From: Bacteriovoracaceae bacterium UBA6144
GTDB lineage: Bacteria; Bdellovibrionota; Bacteriovoracia; Bacteriovoracales; Bacteriovoracaceae
Reading direction: 5' to 3'
DNA length: 64,000 bases
NCBI GenBank assembly: GCA_002435705.1
Contig: DIVA01000052.1
Location: 124,001-188,000, forward strand
The notes under the pieces were generated by a model that worked only from the letters and a program-made list of their open reading frames with translations, ran no database searches and had not been told where the DNA came from. Shown here piece by piece: positions 1 through 9,225 of this stretch (positions within the stretch are counted from its first letter, which is position 1; each line of letters starts with the position of its first letter). The position numbers were made by a program, and so were the translations under genes.

Positions 1-1198
1 CCAAAGCTAAAAGGGGCATCAGAAAGTTCTCTAGCTCTTTAGTTCCATCTAGATTTAGACAGATGTAATCTTCACCAAGAATTTCTTGCGTGAGTTTTGT
101 GAGAATGTTTTTTGGACCAACTTCAATAAAGAGTTTTACCCCTTTTGTGGCAAGGGTATTCACTGCATGGATCCAATCAACTTGATGGGTCAGTTGTTGT
201 GAGAGATGTGTCACGACATCGCTAGTATTTTGGTAGCTGCTCACAGGGTTACAGGCGATGACTGTATTGACTCGAGTCCTCTTGGTAGTGAGGAGTTTTT
301 GTAAAAATTGATGGAACTTCACTTCGGCAGGTTTCATGAGCGGAGAATGAAATGCAGCTGAGGCTGTGAGCATTGTAGAGCGAATCTGATGTTTAAAACA
401 GATCTGAGCTAACTCTTCAATATCATCGACTCCTGCGGAGTAAACGATTTGAGAGGGGGAATTGATATTGGCAAGCCAGTTTTCAGCTTGGGGTATGAGA
501 TCGACTATCTTCTGATGTAGGTTTTTCCAATTATGATTATCTCTTTCAAAGATAGCGAGCATTTTTCCTGAGGCCAGGATATTGGCCTCAGCCATCACTC
601 GCCCACGCTCAAGACTCATGTCGACTAACTCATCTAAAGAGATGAGTTCACTGTGTTTGAGAGCGCAGAGTTCTCCAAAGCTATGTCCCGCACTAAAGGC
701 GGCGAGAATGTTGTGGCTTTCAAGTAGCCTCAGGCTTGCCATGTTGGCACAAGTTAAAAGTGGCTGAGTGAATTGAGTCTGATCAATGCCTGCTTCCATT
801 CCATTGTAGAGAGAGGCGAGAGCTAATTTCTTGTCTGAGAATTTTCTTAAGAGTTGCTCAAAGGTCTCACTGAAAGCAGTATAAGTCTGAAGGTGCTGGA
901 GCATTTGCACGTACTGGCTGCCTTGGCCTGGAAAGAGAAAGGCCCTTTGCTCAACAGGTATGCTCCTTTCAGAATAGGTAAAAAAATCTGAGCGATAAAA
1001 AGTTGAAGTCGAAGCTTCAAGGTCTGTGACGATTTGTTTTTTTAATTTCTGAAACTGATCTTGATGTTGCAGGAGTAGGCAGAGTCTCACTGGTCCAGAG
1101 CCCAGAGTGCTTATCTTATCCGTAGGATACGTCGACTGATTGAGAAGATCCAAAATGCCATATTTAGAATCTGCTTTGAGGAGCAAAAGTTTCTTCAA
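1..1198 (-). CDS. Acyltransferase (malonyl/acyl-CoA:ACP transacylase) protein of a PKS/PUFA-type synthase, partial
   Basis: Reading from a TTG at 1198, preceded by AGGG at good spacing, gives about 399 residues that run off the left edge, so the C-terminus is missing. The acyltransferase hallmarks are clear: FPGQGSQ at residues 89-95, the nucleophile motif GHSFGE at 171-176 (Ser173), and the catalytic His in AAFHSP near 284. A closing EVGPKNIL motif follows. The ~85 residues before the domain look like the KS-AT linker of type I polyketide or PfaB-like proteins. The family loads malonyl or acyl units from CoA onto an acyl carrier protein. Whether further domains follow cannot be seen. It is divergent from the ABC transporter gene at 1352, with about 150 bp between them. 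An acyltransferase call is secure; the specific pathway is inferred. Confidence 0.85.
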   Translation of the reverse strand, partial: MKKLLLLKADSKYGILDLLNQSTYPTDKISTLGSGPVRLCLLLQHQDQFQKLKKQIVTDLEASTSTFYRSDFFTYSERSIPVEQRAFLFPGQGSQYVQMLQHLQTYTAFSETFEQLLRKFSDKKLALASLYNGMEAGIDQTQFTQPLLTCANMASLRLLESHNILAAFSAGHSFGELCALKHSELISLDELVDMSLERGRVMAEANILASGKMLAIFERDNHNWKNLHQKIVDLIPQAENWLANINSPSQIVYSAGVDDIEELAQICFKHQIRSTMLTASAAFHSPLMKPAEVKFHQFLQKLLTTKRTRVNTVIACNPVSSYQNTSDVVTHLSQQLTHQVDWIHAVNTLATKGVKLFIEVGPKNILTKLTQEILGEDYICLNLDGTKELENFLMPLLAL

Positions 1199-1351
1199 GA
1201 TTTCCCTAAGTCTTTAATGAGATTGTCTGAATTTATTTTAGGTTAATTGGAGAGTTGTCTCAATAAAACAATACCTGAGTAAAAGTCTCTTGCCTTGTGT
1301 TCAATTCCTTCTATTGATACCTTTTATGTGTCACTAAACAAGAGAGAAACC

Positions 1352-2020
1352 ATGGCTTTTATTGAAGCTCGTCAATTGAGAAAATCCTATGCTAGTGCGG
1401 ATCACGAAGTCGAGATTTTGAAAGGGATTAATCTGGGGATTGAAAAAGGTGAGTTCATTTCACTGATGGGACCTAGTGGTGCGGGAAAAAGTACTTTGCT
1501 GCAGTTACTTGGTGCCCTTGATCGTCCCAGTGCGGGAGAAATTATTATTGATGGAAAAGATCTATCTCGGATGTCGGATACCGAATTAACTCTTTTCCGT
1601 AGGCGCCGTCTTGGTTTTATTTTTCAATTTTTTAATCTCATGCCTACTTTAAATGTTCTAGAAAATGCGGCCCTCCCGTGTTTTCTTGATGGAAAGAGCC
1701 TGAACTCAGTGCGAGGGTTTGCCACGGAAACATTGGAGCGCTTGGGCCTTGGGCATCGACTCGATCATCGCCCCCACCAACTCTCAGGTGGAGAAATGCA
1801 ACGGGTGGCCATTGCCCGCGCCTTGGTCAATAAGCCTTCACTTATCTTAGCCGATGAGCCAACGGGTAATCTGGATTCAAAAAATGGGGCTGAGGTTCTC
1901 AGCATTTTAAAAAATTTAGTGAAAGATTTTAATGTGACTTTAGTTATGGTGACTCATGACAAAAGTGCGGCAGAAGTGGCAGATCGTAAAGTGCAGCTTC
2001 TCGATGGCGTTGTCGTTTAG
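1352..2020 (+). CDS. ABC transporter ATP-binding protein, MacB/LolD/YbbA type
   Basis: This is a 222-residue ABC ATPase. It has Walker [10 protein letters not shown] (about 40-48), signature LSGGEMQR (144-151), Walker B LILADEP (164-170) and the H-loop THD (201-203). The sequence DEPTGNLDS after Walker B is characteristic of the LolD/MacB/FtsE/YbbA group that drives FtsX-type (type VII) permeases. I chose the ATG at 1352, which has a purine-rich GAGAG upstream and starts at the usual family N-terminus. A longer reading from 1295 adds 19 unconserved residues. The permease gene starts 9 bp downstream, so the two form one transporter. The family powers mechanotransmission or lipoprotein/lipid release rather than classical import. 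Confidence 0.93.
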   Translation: MAFIEARQLRKSYASADHEVEILKGINLGIEKGEFISLMGPSGAGKSTLLQLLGALDRPSAGEIIIDGKDLSRMSDTELTLFRRRRLGFIFQFFNLMPTLNVLENAALPCFLDGKSLNSVRGFATETLERLGLGHRLDHRPHQLSGGEMQRVAIARALVNKPSLILADEPTGNLDSKNGAEVLSILKNLVKDFNVTLVMVTHDKSAAEVADRKVQLLDGVVV

Positions 2021-2029
2021 GAGCCTTGA

Positions 2030-4636
2030 GTGATTTTAAATCTATTTCGTTATTTTTCCTTGCGCTATCTTATTCTTCATCCCTTTAGAAGTCTTTTGAC
2101 AGCATTGGGTGTTGCTCTGGGCATATCATTGTTTTTGTCGATTCGACTCCTCAATGATGCGACGCTGAGATCTCTTGATCAAAACATTGAATCGATGACG
2201 GGGAAGTCAGATCTTACGATTACTTCTGATGGAATGGGCTTCGAAGAGGCGGTACTGGAAAAAGTCAAGGCCCTCACATCCGTGAAGGCTGCCATCCCTC
2301 TCATATTAAATTACGCCTATGTTGATGATGCCCCCGATGCCACTCCCATGGTTTTCCTTGGGATTGATATGCTCAAGGACACATCCATTAGAGATTACAA
2401 TGAGGGTGGGGGAGACATCGTTCCTGATCCACTGGCTTTTGTGAATCAAGCCGACAGTGTGATAGTCACAAAATCTTGGGCGAAACAGAACAATCTTCAG
2501 ATGGAAGATAATATTGATCTGTTAACGAAAGAAGGGGTGAAGTCATTTGCCATTCGCGGCCTGATCGATAACGTAGGTCCAGCTAAAGCTTTCAATGGAA
2601 TGCTGGCCATCATGGATATTGATGGGGCGCGATTTAATTTTGGCCGCGATGGTCTTTATGATCGTATTGATATTCTGATTCATCCTGGGTCGAACCTCGA
2701 TGAACTAAAAACAGAGCTGCAGCAACTTCTGGGGTCGCGTTTTCGGATAGAGGATAAAACTGAGCAGTCTGAATCAATGCAGCAGCTCGTGAAGTCAGTG
2801 CAAGATGTTTCAAACCTCTTAGGTCTCATTGCTTTTCTTGTGAGTTTCATGATTATTGTGAACACCGTTAACACCGCGATCTCTCAGCGAAGAAAAGACA
2901 TTGGTTCATTACGTGCTTTTGGAGCAGCTTCTCATCACATCGTCATACTCTTTGCTGGTGAGTTTCTCTTCCTGGCCCTGATCAGTTCCATTCTTGGTTG
3001 TTTTATTGGGATCAGCTTTGCGGAGAGTTCAGCAGATCAGATGGCCCGCGGTCTTAATTCGACCCTTATGACAAACGTGAATCAGATGGCGATCACTTTT
3101 GGACTAAGTGATTTTTTCGCCTCTGTTATCTTGGGGCTTCTCAGTTCCTCGGTCGCTTTAATCTATCCTCTCTATAAAGCGCTTCAGATAAACCCGATTG
3201 AAGCCATCAAGCCTGCAGTGGTTGATTTTACTCATCATAAAAAGCCCAGGCTTTTCATCTGGGCCGCTTGGCTTGGATTTTTATTAATGAGTCTCACTGT
3301 GGCGGCTGATTTTTTCTCGGCTCAAGTGGAGTGGCTCCAGGCCAAAGACATCCAACCACTCATTCTTCTACTAGGACTCTCAGGAATTGTTCTCATGGGT
3401 CCCTACCTCGTTCTCACTCTCTTGGGGCTCATCCATCGCTTGCCTTTGCCTTTTCTGTTTAAGTTTTCTATGGCGAATTTACTTAAAAATCCTCTCCGGA
3501 CGGCCAGCACATCCATCCATCTTTCTTTGGGCTTTAGCCTCGTGATCATTGTAACGGCCATCAACCTCTCTTTTAAATCCACCATCCTAAGCTGGACCGA
3601 ACGAATTACTAGTATGCCTCACTCCGTAAATATTACTCCTTGGGGCAGTATTTCTGGGCTTCAGATTCAACCTCTGCATGAATCCTTGATTCCACGCTTA
3701 AAGGAAAGCCTGCCAGGGTTGAATCCCTTAAACCCTAAGCCCATTCTTGCGATACGTATTATTCCTCTGACCATTCAATCTCAGCGCTATATTGTGAAGG
3801 CTTACGATAAGCCTTCAAATACCTCAATCATCCGCTACATTGATCCTATTGAAGGGAAGCGGGAAGACTTGGCCAATGCTCTTTTTGATCCCTCACAAGA
3901 CACGCTCCTTTTATCTGAGACGATGTTGAAACATATAGGCAAAAAAGTCGGTGATCAATTTGAGATAGAGACTCCCTCTGGATTAGTAAGTTTTAGGATC
4001 GGTGGTAATATCCGTGAGTTCGCAAGCCCTAATGGTGTCATCTACATGGACCGTGAGGTTTATAAAAAATACTGGAAAGACCCTCTTGTCACTCTCCTCT
4101 CGGTCGATCATGACCCTGCTCTCACAAGTGTGGATTATATCAAACTCATTAACTCTCAGGTCAAGGGAGAGCATCTTGTGGTGAATCTCCCGGCCAAGAT
4201 TCGTGAAGAGGTGGCACGCAACCTGGAAGATAATATGGCCATGAGTGACTCGACCAAATGGGTGGCACTTTTTATTGGAACATTAGGACTACTGAATTCA
4301 ATCCTCATTGCTATCCTTCAGCGTTTTCGAGAACTGGGCTGTATTCGATCGATTGGTATGACCAAAGGGCAGATGCTTTTGATGATTCTGCTGGAATCAG
4401 CGAGCCTTGGATTTATCGGTATTATCGTTTCTTTTGCTCTCACTATTCCACTCTCTTATCTTTGGGTGAATTCGACCTTGAGCTATATGCTTGGCTGGAA
4501 AGTGGATTTCTTTTTTACGATGAAGGACTTCCTGTGGCTCTTTGGCATCGGTCTCTTTGTTTCATTTATTGCAGGCATCCTTCCGGCCATTAAAGCCTCA
4601 GGCCTAAAGTTGCGAGAGGCCCTAGAATACGAATGA
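2030..4636 (+). CDS. FtsX-family ABC transporter permease with two FtsX modules
   Basis: This 868-residue inner-membrane protein starts at GTG 2030, 9 bp after the ATPase gene, with GGAG upstream. An N-terminal membrane helix (about 15-40) is followed by a periplasmic MacB-core-like domain (about 40-255). Then comes a three-helix FtsX block holding NTVNTAISQRRKDIGSLRAFGA. A second set of helices follows with another periplasmic domain and a closing FtsX block (ILQRFRELGCIRSIGMTKGQ). Duplicated FtsX modules in one chain are typical of YbbP-like permeases; MacB and LolC/E have one. Known relatives move lipoproteins, lipids or peptides across the envelope. The LolA-like and beta-barrel genes just downstream on the other strand suggest lipid or lipoprotein export. 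The 3' end overlaps the convergent gene by 15 nt. Confidence 0.88.
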   Translation: MILNLFRYFSLRYLILHPFRSLLTALGVALGISLFLSIRLLNDATLRSLDQNIESMTGKSDLTITSDGMGFEEAVLEKVKALTSVKAAIPLILNYAYVDDAPDATPMVFLGIDMLKDTSIRDYNEGGGDIVPDPLAFVNQADSVIVTKSWAKQNNLQMEDNIDLLTKEGVKSFAIRGLIDNVGPAKAFNGMLAIMDIDGARFNFGRDGLYDRIDILIHPGSNLDELKTELQQLLGSRFRIEDKTEQSESMQQLVKSVQDVSNLLGLIAFLVSFMIIVNTVNTAISQRRKDIGSLRAFGAASHHIVILFAGEFLFLALISSILGCFIGISFAESSADQMARGLNSTLMTNVNQMAITFGLSDFFASVILGLLSSSVALIYPLYKALQINPIEAIKPAVVDFTHHKKPRLFIWAAWLGFLLMSLTVAADFFSAQVEWLQAKDIQPLILLLGLSGIVLMGPYLVLTLLGLIHRLPLPFLFKFSMANLLKNPLRTASTSIHLSLGFSLVIIVTAINLSFKSTILSWTERITSMPHSVNITPWGSISGLQIQPLHESLIPRLKESLPGLNPLNPKPILAIRIIPLTIQSQRYIVKAYDKPSNTSIIRYIDPIEGKREDLANALFDPSQDTLLLSETMLKHIGKKVGDQFEIETPSGLVSFRIGGNIREFASPNGVIYMDREVYKKYWKDPLVTLLSVDHDPALTSVDYIKLINSQVKGEHLVVNLPAKIREEVARNLEDNMAMSDSTKWVALFIGTLGLLNSILIAILQRFRELGCIRSIGMTKGQMLLMILLESASLGFIGIIVSFALTIPLSYLWVNSTLSYMLGWKVDFFFTMKDFLWLFGIGLFVSFIAGILPAIKASGLKLREALEYE

Positions 4637-5899
4637 GGCCCCAAAGCCGATAGAGCTGAGATCTTTGAGCACTCCGAGGGGAGTGTTAGAACTTCCCTCA
4701 AAAATCAGAGCATAGACTGAGAGGTGGAAATTCTCTGTCCACAGATAGTCAAATTGCGGCGTAAAAAGCTGAGCACTTTCATAGTGAAAGTAATTAAGCC
4801 ATGAAAATTTAAATTTGAATTGATTCAATTCCAGCGGCTCATATTGGTAAACGATGAGTGAACCCAGGCGAGTCTCTTGATGTTGTGCTTGAAGTAAAAG
4901 ATTAATGTTTTGCACTGAGCGAGTAATCTGATCATTTGAGGGTGAGCGCTGGTAATCTGGGTAATGGTGAGCCACCGCTTGTAGGTTAAAGCGGTGATTA
5001 TCTCCGACACTCTTTTCAAACCCTACAACTGCATCCAAGCGGTCTGGGTTCGTGATGGCATCGGCATTAGCAATAGTATCGAGGCGACGATGATAGGCCA
5101 ATTCCGTTCGTACAATAAAAGTTTCGAAGTCTTTTGCCAGATTTAGACCATGGCTTTCCTGACGAACATGAATGGGTTTTAGGGTGATATTGAGGGGAAG
5201 AAGGTTACGTGACTGCTCAGTGAGTAGTGGTGTTTTGTTCACGCCTCGATAGAAGATGTAATCAAAATCAAAGCCTTCACCGAGGTAATTGAGCTTGAAG
5301 GCGTATTCTTGTTCTTGAAAGAGCTCTTGATCTCTCAGTGTGATGACATTTTTAGTCAGCCCACTATTGAGGAGAACATCTGAGTAGGCGTGTTCATGAA
5401 CATACCAAAACTCAAAGCTCCAGGGGCTGGCCCCACTTGAAGGAGTCCACTCAAGACTTGCACTGGTGTGACCCCTGCGCGTGAGAGCGTCATCAGTGAC
5501 TAAAAGTAAGTTTCGTTTGCCGCTGAGAAAATCGGTGGGGTTGAGACCATCAGATTTTCCCCAAGAAGTGATCTGGCGACCTGCCTTAAGACGAAAACTT
5601 TCTGTCTTGTAAAGAAGGGAGAGTTGATTGAATTCTAAAAAAGTTTCACCCCGTTTTAAATCTTTGTTGGGCATGATGAGCAGGGGAGTTTGAATGGCAT
5701 AGCCCAAGGTTTCTAAAGAGAATTGCCATGACTCATGGGGCTTGTATTTGGCAAATATTCTGGCCCCGCCATTGTGCTGAGTTTCCTCTTGAAAGAGATG
5801 AGAGGTCTTAGAGAGGGAGTTGCCCCACATCTTTCCACCCCACTCAAAAGCATGGAGAGTTGGACTTAGCAGAAGGAGCAGTAGGGCTAATTTAGTCAT
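4622..5899 (-). CDS. Outer-membrane beta-barrel protein, DUF1302-like
   Basis: 425 residues with a signal peptide of about 17 residues (hydrophobic stretch ending LHA before FEWGG). The remainder alternates polar and aromatic residues as beta-strands do. The last residues are GASFVF, ending in the terminal Phe expected of outer-membrane barrels handled by the BAM complex. Strand-like segments such as LKAGRQITSWGKSDGLNPTD resemble DUF1302-type barrels that occur beside LolA-like and MacB-like genes. It overlaps the start-side gene (LolA-like) by 8 nt, so the two are translationally coupled. Likely role: the outer-membrane partner of the neighbouring transport genes. The substrate is not visible, and a porin is the main alternative. 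Confidence 0.75.
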   Translation of the reverse strand: MTKLALLLLLLSPTLHAFEWGGKMWGNSLSKTSHLFQEETQHNGGARIFAKYKPHESWQFSLETLGYAIQTPLLIMPNKDLKRGETFLEFNQLSLLYKTESFRLKAGRQITSWGKSDGLNPTDFLSGKRNLLLVTDDALTRRGHTSASLEWTPSSGASPWSFEFWYVHEHAYSDVLLNSGLTKNVITLRDQELFQEQEYAFKLNYLGEGFDFDYIFYRGVNKTPLLTEQSRNLLPLNITLKPIHVRQESHGLNLAKDFETFIVRTELAYHRRLDTIANADAITNPDRLDAVVGFEKSVGDNHRFNLQAVAHHYPDYQRSPSNDQITRSVQNINLLLQAQHQETRLGSLIVYQYEPLELNQFKFKFSWLNYFHYESAQLFTPQFDYLWTENFHLSVYALIFEGSSNTPLGVLKDLSSIGFGASFVF

Positions 5900-6686
5900 C
5901 TTTGCCTAGCTTCTGTTTGTAAAAGCGGGCTTCAGGAATAGCTGTTTTCCAGTCGACATTTGCAAACTCGAGAATCGTGAATTGTGAGTTCGTGAGATTT
6001 TTCATTTCAAGTTTTGTAAAAAAGAATTTTCCAGGATTGATGGCAACGGGCTGGGTGGTATCGAGCTGTTTGAAAATCTTGTTATTTTGATCTAGGTAGT
6101 GCACTCGATCAGTCATCGAGTTATCCTGACGAATCCAGAGAATGAGTTTGTGATAACCCAGACGTTGAGCACTTTGAGGATTCTTGAGGGCGGAGTTAAT
6201 CTTATAACACTTCACCTGTGCTAGGTTAGGACAGGTCTCTAGGCTTTCTTCTTTAAAAGTATAGTCTTCATTTTGCAAGGCCGTAATATCTGAGAAAGTG
6301 AAGTCACTGGCCATGAAGCTTGAGTTCTGTTGTGAGCTTTCGATGATGCGGGTTTTTTTAAATGTCGGCAGCCACATAAGAATTTCATTTTTTTCACCAC
6401 TGCTTTCTAAAAAGAGAATGGCCTGATTCTTCACTGTGGCAGGCGTATGAAAAATAGTCAGAGTATTAAAGTGGATTTGATCTTTTTGGATCTGCCTCCA
6501 CCAGGTAAAGGTCTTCTCTTGGCGCTTGCGCGTCCCCCCGTCAATAATGATCTTTCCTTCAGCTTTTAAGCTTAGTGTCTGGCGCGCCTTTTCATTTTTT
6601 GCCATGACATCCTTGGCCGTCCATTTTTGGGCGATACTTTCGTCGATAAAAATGAAAGAGGGCAAGAGAAGAAGAAAAAGAAACAT
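5892..6686 (-). CDS. Outer-membrane lipoprotein-sorting protein, LolA-like (PF17131 type)
   Basis: 264 residues with an N-terminal hydrophobic signal ending SIAQ before KWTAKD. The segment MWLPTFKKTRIIESSQQNSS followed by FMASDFTFSDI matches the family pattern (WLP...R.I....SSFM.SDF...D). Members are periplasmic LolA/LolB-fold half-barrels thought to carry a lipid or lipoprotein between membranes. They are often encoded with MacB/RND-like exporters and an outer-membrane barrel, as here. It is the first gene of a two-gene unit, with its last 8 nt overlapping the barrel gene. No lipobox Cys follows the signal, so it should be soluble in the periplasm. The exact cargo is unknown. Confidence 0.83.
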   Translation of the reverse strand: MFLFLLLLPSFIFIDESIAQKWTAKDVMAKNEKARQTLSLKAEGKIIIDGGTRKRQEKTFTWWRQIQKDQIHFNTLTIFHTPATVKNQAILFLESSGEKNEILMWLPTFKKTRIIESSQQNSSFMASDFTFSDITALQNEDYTFKEESLETCPNLAQVKCYKINSALKNPQSAQRLGYHKLILWIRQDNSMTDRVHYLDQNNKIFKQLDTTQPVAINPGKFFFTKLEMKNLTNSQFTILEFANVDWKTAIPEARFYKQKLGKDD

Positions 6687-6765
6687 TTAAAACCACCTTG
6701 TTTCCAACATCATAACTTATCGACTATCATGATGCGAACAGCTGATTGAATGTTTAAGGAAAATT

Positions 6766-7404
6766 ATGAAATTTCTTGTGCTCCTCGCTCTGATCGCCTG
6801 CTCGCATGTGCGTCATAATCATGCCAATAAACACATGCATAAAAAGTCCCATGAAGAGCTGATCGCCCGCTTTGAAGATCCCCGCCGCGATCAATGGCAA
6901 AAGCCTTTAAATGTTTTAGACAAAATGGGTTCTCTCAAAGGGCTCACCTTGATTGATATTGGGAGTGGTGGGGGGTATTTTACGAAATATTTTATTTCGC
7001 GAACTCATAAGACTGTTGCTGCTGACGTGGATCAAGTTTTTCTTGATTTTGTGAGCTCACGCTTTAAAGATCAGTCGAATTTTGAAGCACGAAAAATTGG
7101 CTACACTGATCCTTTGATGAAGGAGTCGGAGTTTGATGTGGCCTTTACCGCCAACACCTATCACCACATTGAAGATCGGGTGAACTACTTTTCTAAAGTG
7201 CACCGTGGATTAAAGTCTCAGGGCCGTTTAGTGATTGTGGATTTTAAGAAAGATCAAAATGCTCAAAGCTTTGGTCCGCCCATTGATATGAGAATTGATT
7301 CAGCTCAGGTAGCCCAAGAGTTAAGAGCGGCGGGCCTTGAAATCCTGACTCTGGACGAGCAAAGTTTGGAGTTTCAGTACATCATCATCGCGCGCAAAAA
7401 GTAA
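6766..7404 (+). CDS. Putative lipoprotein with a class I SAM-dependent methyltransferase domain
   Basis: 212 residues. The N-terminus has a short hydrophobic core ending in LIAC (residues 9-12), which looks like a lipobox, followed by a His-rich stretch. The rest is a Rossmann methyltransferase: LTLIDIGSGGGYFT is motif I, an acidic residue occurs in VAADVDQVF, and FDVAFTANTYHHIEDRVNYF is the post-II region. Such signal-bearing methyltransferases occur in Gram-negatives (compare COG4798-type proteins), but no periplasmic SAM pool is known, so the location or start deserves testing. Divergent from the LolA-like gene at 6686. The substrate cannot be told from sequence. Confidence 0.75.
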   Translation: MKFLVLLALIACSHVRHNHANKHMHKKSHEELIARFEDPRRDQWQKPLNVLDKMGSLKGLTLIDIGSGGGYFTKYFISRTHKTVAADVDQVFLDFVSSRFKDQSNFEARKIGYTDPLMKESEFDVAFTANTYHHIEDRVNYFSKVHRGLKSQGRLVIVDFKKDQNAQSFGPPIDMRIDSAQVAQELRAAGLEILTLDEQSLEFQYIIIARKK

Positions 7405-7483
7405 AAAGCTCGGGAATTTTTTTCTGGGCCAAAGCATGGGCTTTTTGAAATGATTTCAGGGTTTCATTCCCAGGAGTCATACA

Positions 7484-8389
7484 ATGTTTTTGCTCATGAG
7501 TTTACTATTTTCATTTTCTCTTCAGGCGCAACATTTGGATTTTGTCTGCCGTCAGGCCTATCTGCCATTAGGTGGAGGCTACTATCAACATAATCCACCG
7601 GTGATTCAAGACAACTACCTCGCCCGCAGAGCGCGCTTGCAAGAACGGGGGATGAGCTATGTGGTTGAGTCTTTACAGGGCAAGCGCATCTATCAAACTC
7701 CCGAGCGCATTTATGATCTCGTCGCCATCGACGATCACCTGGTGCTGCTCATGGGCTTTAAGCTCTCGGTCATTAATCTACAGGGTCAACTCATCACAGA
7801 GTTTGCACTCAATGCTCTTCCTTACGGCGACTCTCACGGCCGCTCCATGGTGCGCGTGGATCGCCACCTCTACATCGCTCGCGGGCAAGCCGGAGTATCA
7901 GCCTTCTCTATCGATGAGATGAAGATGGTGTGGGACGCGGATCTGAGAGACATTGAAAAGGGTGGCGCAGCTGAAACCATCGTGTTTGATGGACAGCATT
8001 TGCGTCTCGTGGCGGCAACCACGCAGGAGTTTGGCTTCACTGGAATCGTCACCATGGATTTGTCGGGAAAAATTCTTCAGACCACTCCCTATGATACTCG
8101 CCGCTCAGGGGTTATTGGAGTCGGGGCGCGGGCGCGCTGGTTTAACGACTCACTCTTCATCAATAACCTGGGCTGGGTCCACATCTTTACTCGCGCACAG
8201 CTCGCCCAGTCCCGCGCTGTTAGAGCGCGCTGGTTGGCCCATCAAATCACTGAACCCAATAATCGCTACCACTATATGATGCTCACCGGAGACATGATCC
8301 TGGATGGACAAAAGATTGTGGGCTGTGGCCTGACCTATGAGGGAGCCGCTCGCGAGCGTGTGTCACGACTTTTTGAGATCAAACTTTAA
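7484..8389 (+). CDS. Secreted protein of unknown function, possibly beta-propeller-like
   Basis: 301 residues with a signal peptide (hydrophobic core ending SLQAQ, before HLDFVC). AGGAG lies at correct spacing before the ATG. I do not recognise a named family. The body shows repeated beta-rich units with pattern 'D.HLVLLMGFKLSVINLQGQ', 'DRHLYIARGQAGVSAFSI', 'DGQHLRLVAATTQEFG' and 'NDSLFINNLGWVHIFTR', each about 45-50 residues apart. That spacing is what a beta-propeller would give. Two Cys (one near the N-terminus, one in VGCGLTY near the end) could close the ring. The stop is 5 bp before the HODM-type gene, so they are likely co-transcribed. Confidence 0.6.
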   Translation: MFLLMSLLFSFSLQAQHLDFVCRQAYLPLGGGYYQHNPPVIQDNYLARRARLQERGMSYVVESLQGKRIYQTPERIYDLVAIDDHLVLLMGFKLSVINLQGQLITEFALNALPYGDSHGRSMVRVDRHLYIARGQAGVSAFSIDEMKMVWDADLRDIEKGGAAETIVFDGQHLRLVAATTQEFGFTGIVTMDLSGKILQTTPYDTRRSGVIGVGARARWFNDSLFINNLGWVHIFTRAQLAQSRAVRARWLAHQITEPNNRYHYMMLTGDMILDGQKIVGCGLTYEGAARERVSRLFEIKL

Positions 8390-8394
8390 GTATT

Positions 8395-9225
8395 ATGCTG
8401 ATCGATCCCTATTCGCATCCCCTGATTAAAGAGCGCCTACCGTGGAAGTCAGGTCGCTTTGTCATGGGCGTGGGACTGAAGCCCGTCAAGGCGAGTGAGA
8501 TTTTTGATACCACTTCATTCTACCCAGAGTATATCGCCCAAAAAGCTGAACGGCGAGCAGAGAATCTCGAGCGCTACTATCCTCACTCAGTGGGGTTGAG
8601 CCCAGAGGAGCAAACCCTCGCGGTGGAGAAGATTAAAAGTTTTGTGCCACAGCTTGAACTCAACCGAGCGGGAGAGTACCGCGATGAGTTTGATCAAATG
8701 GTCACGCATCTCGCTGAAGATGTGAGTTTGTGGAAGAAAGAGGGCAGGCGCGAGTGGCTGGCGAGCATTCACCTGTGCGCGCCTAACCACTGGGCGGCCG
8801 GGGATAAGATTGGAAAGTCTTTCATTGATAGCCATCTTCCGGTCCCAAAGATTGCGCCGATCGCGCAGATCGCTCTTAAACTTTTTGAACAATCCGTCGA
8901 GCGTGGAGCGCAGGAGCGCATGGCTTGGGGAGTAGCGACCGATACTATTTTGAACCACCACCCACAAGCTCCCTTCAAGGGCCGCTCGTTTAATCCTGCC
9001 CAGCCTGAGCTTTATGCTCGAGTGGAGCGGCAGACTCTATGGCCTGTCACGGATGATCTTTTGATTTTTACCATCAGAACTTATTTCATCGATATCGCTA
9101 AACTCGAGAGAATAGACCGAGAGTTGATTGTGTCTTGTCTTAAATCGATGGATGAAGAGATTCTTCGTTATAAAGGTCTCATCCACGACCGAGAGAGCCA
9201 GATAGATTGGCTGATGAGTTTTTAG
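8395..9225 (+). CDS. DUF3445 / HODM-type haem-dependent oxidative N-demethylase alpha-like protein
   Basis: 276 residues matching the HODM_asu-like family (PF11927, DUF3445). The core segment WLASIHLCAPNHWAAGDKIG followed by KSFIDSHLPVP fits the family pattern of a trypsin-like aromatic/Cys stretch, then K-x-G-K, then HxPVP. A later VERQTLWPV and LLIFTIRTYFI is the second conserved block (ERQTL...FTIRTY). Characterised members bind haem through a PAS-like fold and demethylate dimethylamine with partner electron-transfer subunits. Here the partners (flavin reductase and small subunit) are not adjacent. The start lies 5 bp after the preceding gene, and the 3' end shares TTAG with the convergent gene at 9222. 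Confidence 0.83.
   Translation: MLIDPYSHPLIKERLPWKSGRFVMGVGLKPVKASEIFDTTSFYPEYIAQKAERRAENLERYYPHSVGLSPEEQTLAVEKIKSFVPQLELNRAGEYRDEFDQMVTHLAEDVSLWKKEGRREWLASIHLCAPNHWAAGDKIGKSFIDSHLPVPKIAPIAQIALKLFEQSVERGAQERMAWGVATDTILNHHPQAPFKGRSFNPAQPELYARVERQTLWPVTDDLLIFTIRTYFIDIAKLERIDRELIVSCLKSMDEEILRYKGLIHDRESQIDWLMSF

Noticed and set aside
4258..4593. 111-codon frame inside the permease gene
   Set aside because: Same-strand shadow in another frame of an intact FtsX gene.
7403..7447. Stem of AAAAGCTC and GGGCTTTT after the lipoprotein methyltransferase, as terminator
   Set aside because: Includes a wobble pair and a loop over 20 nt; too weak to claim.
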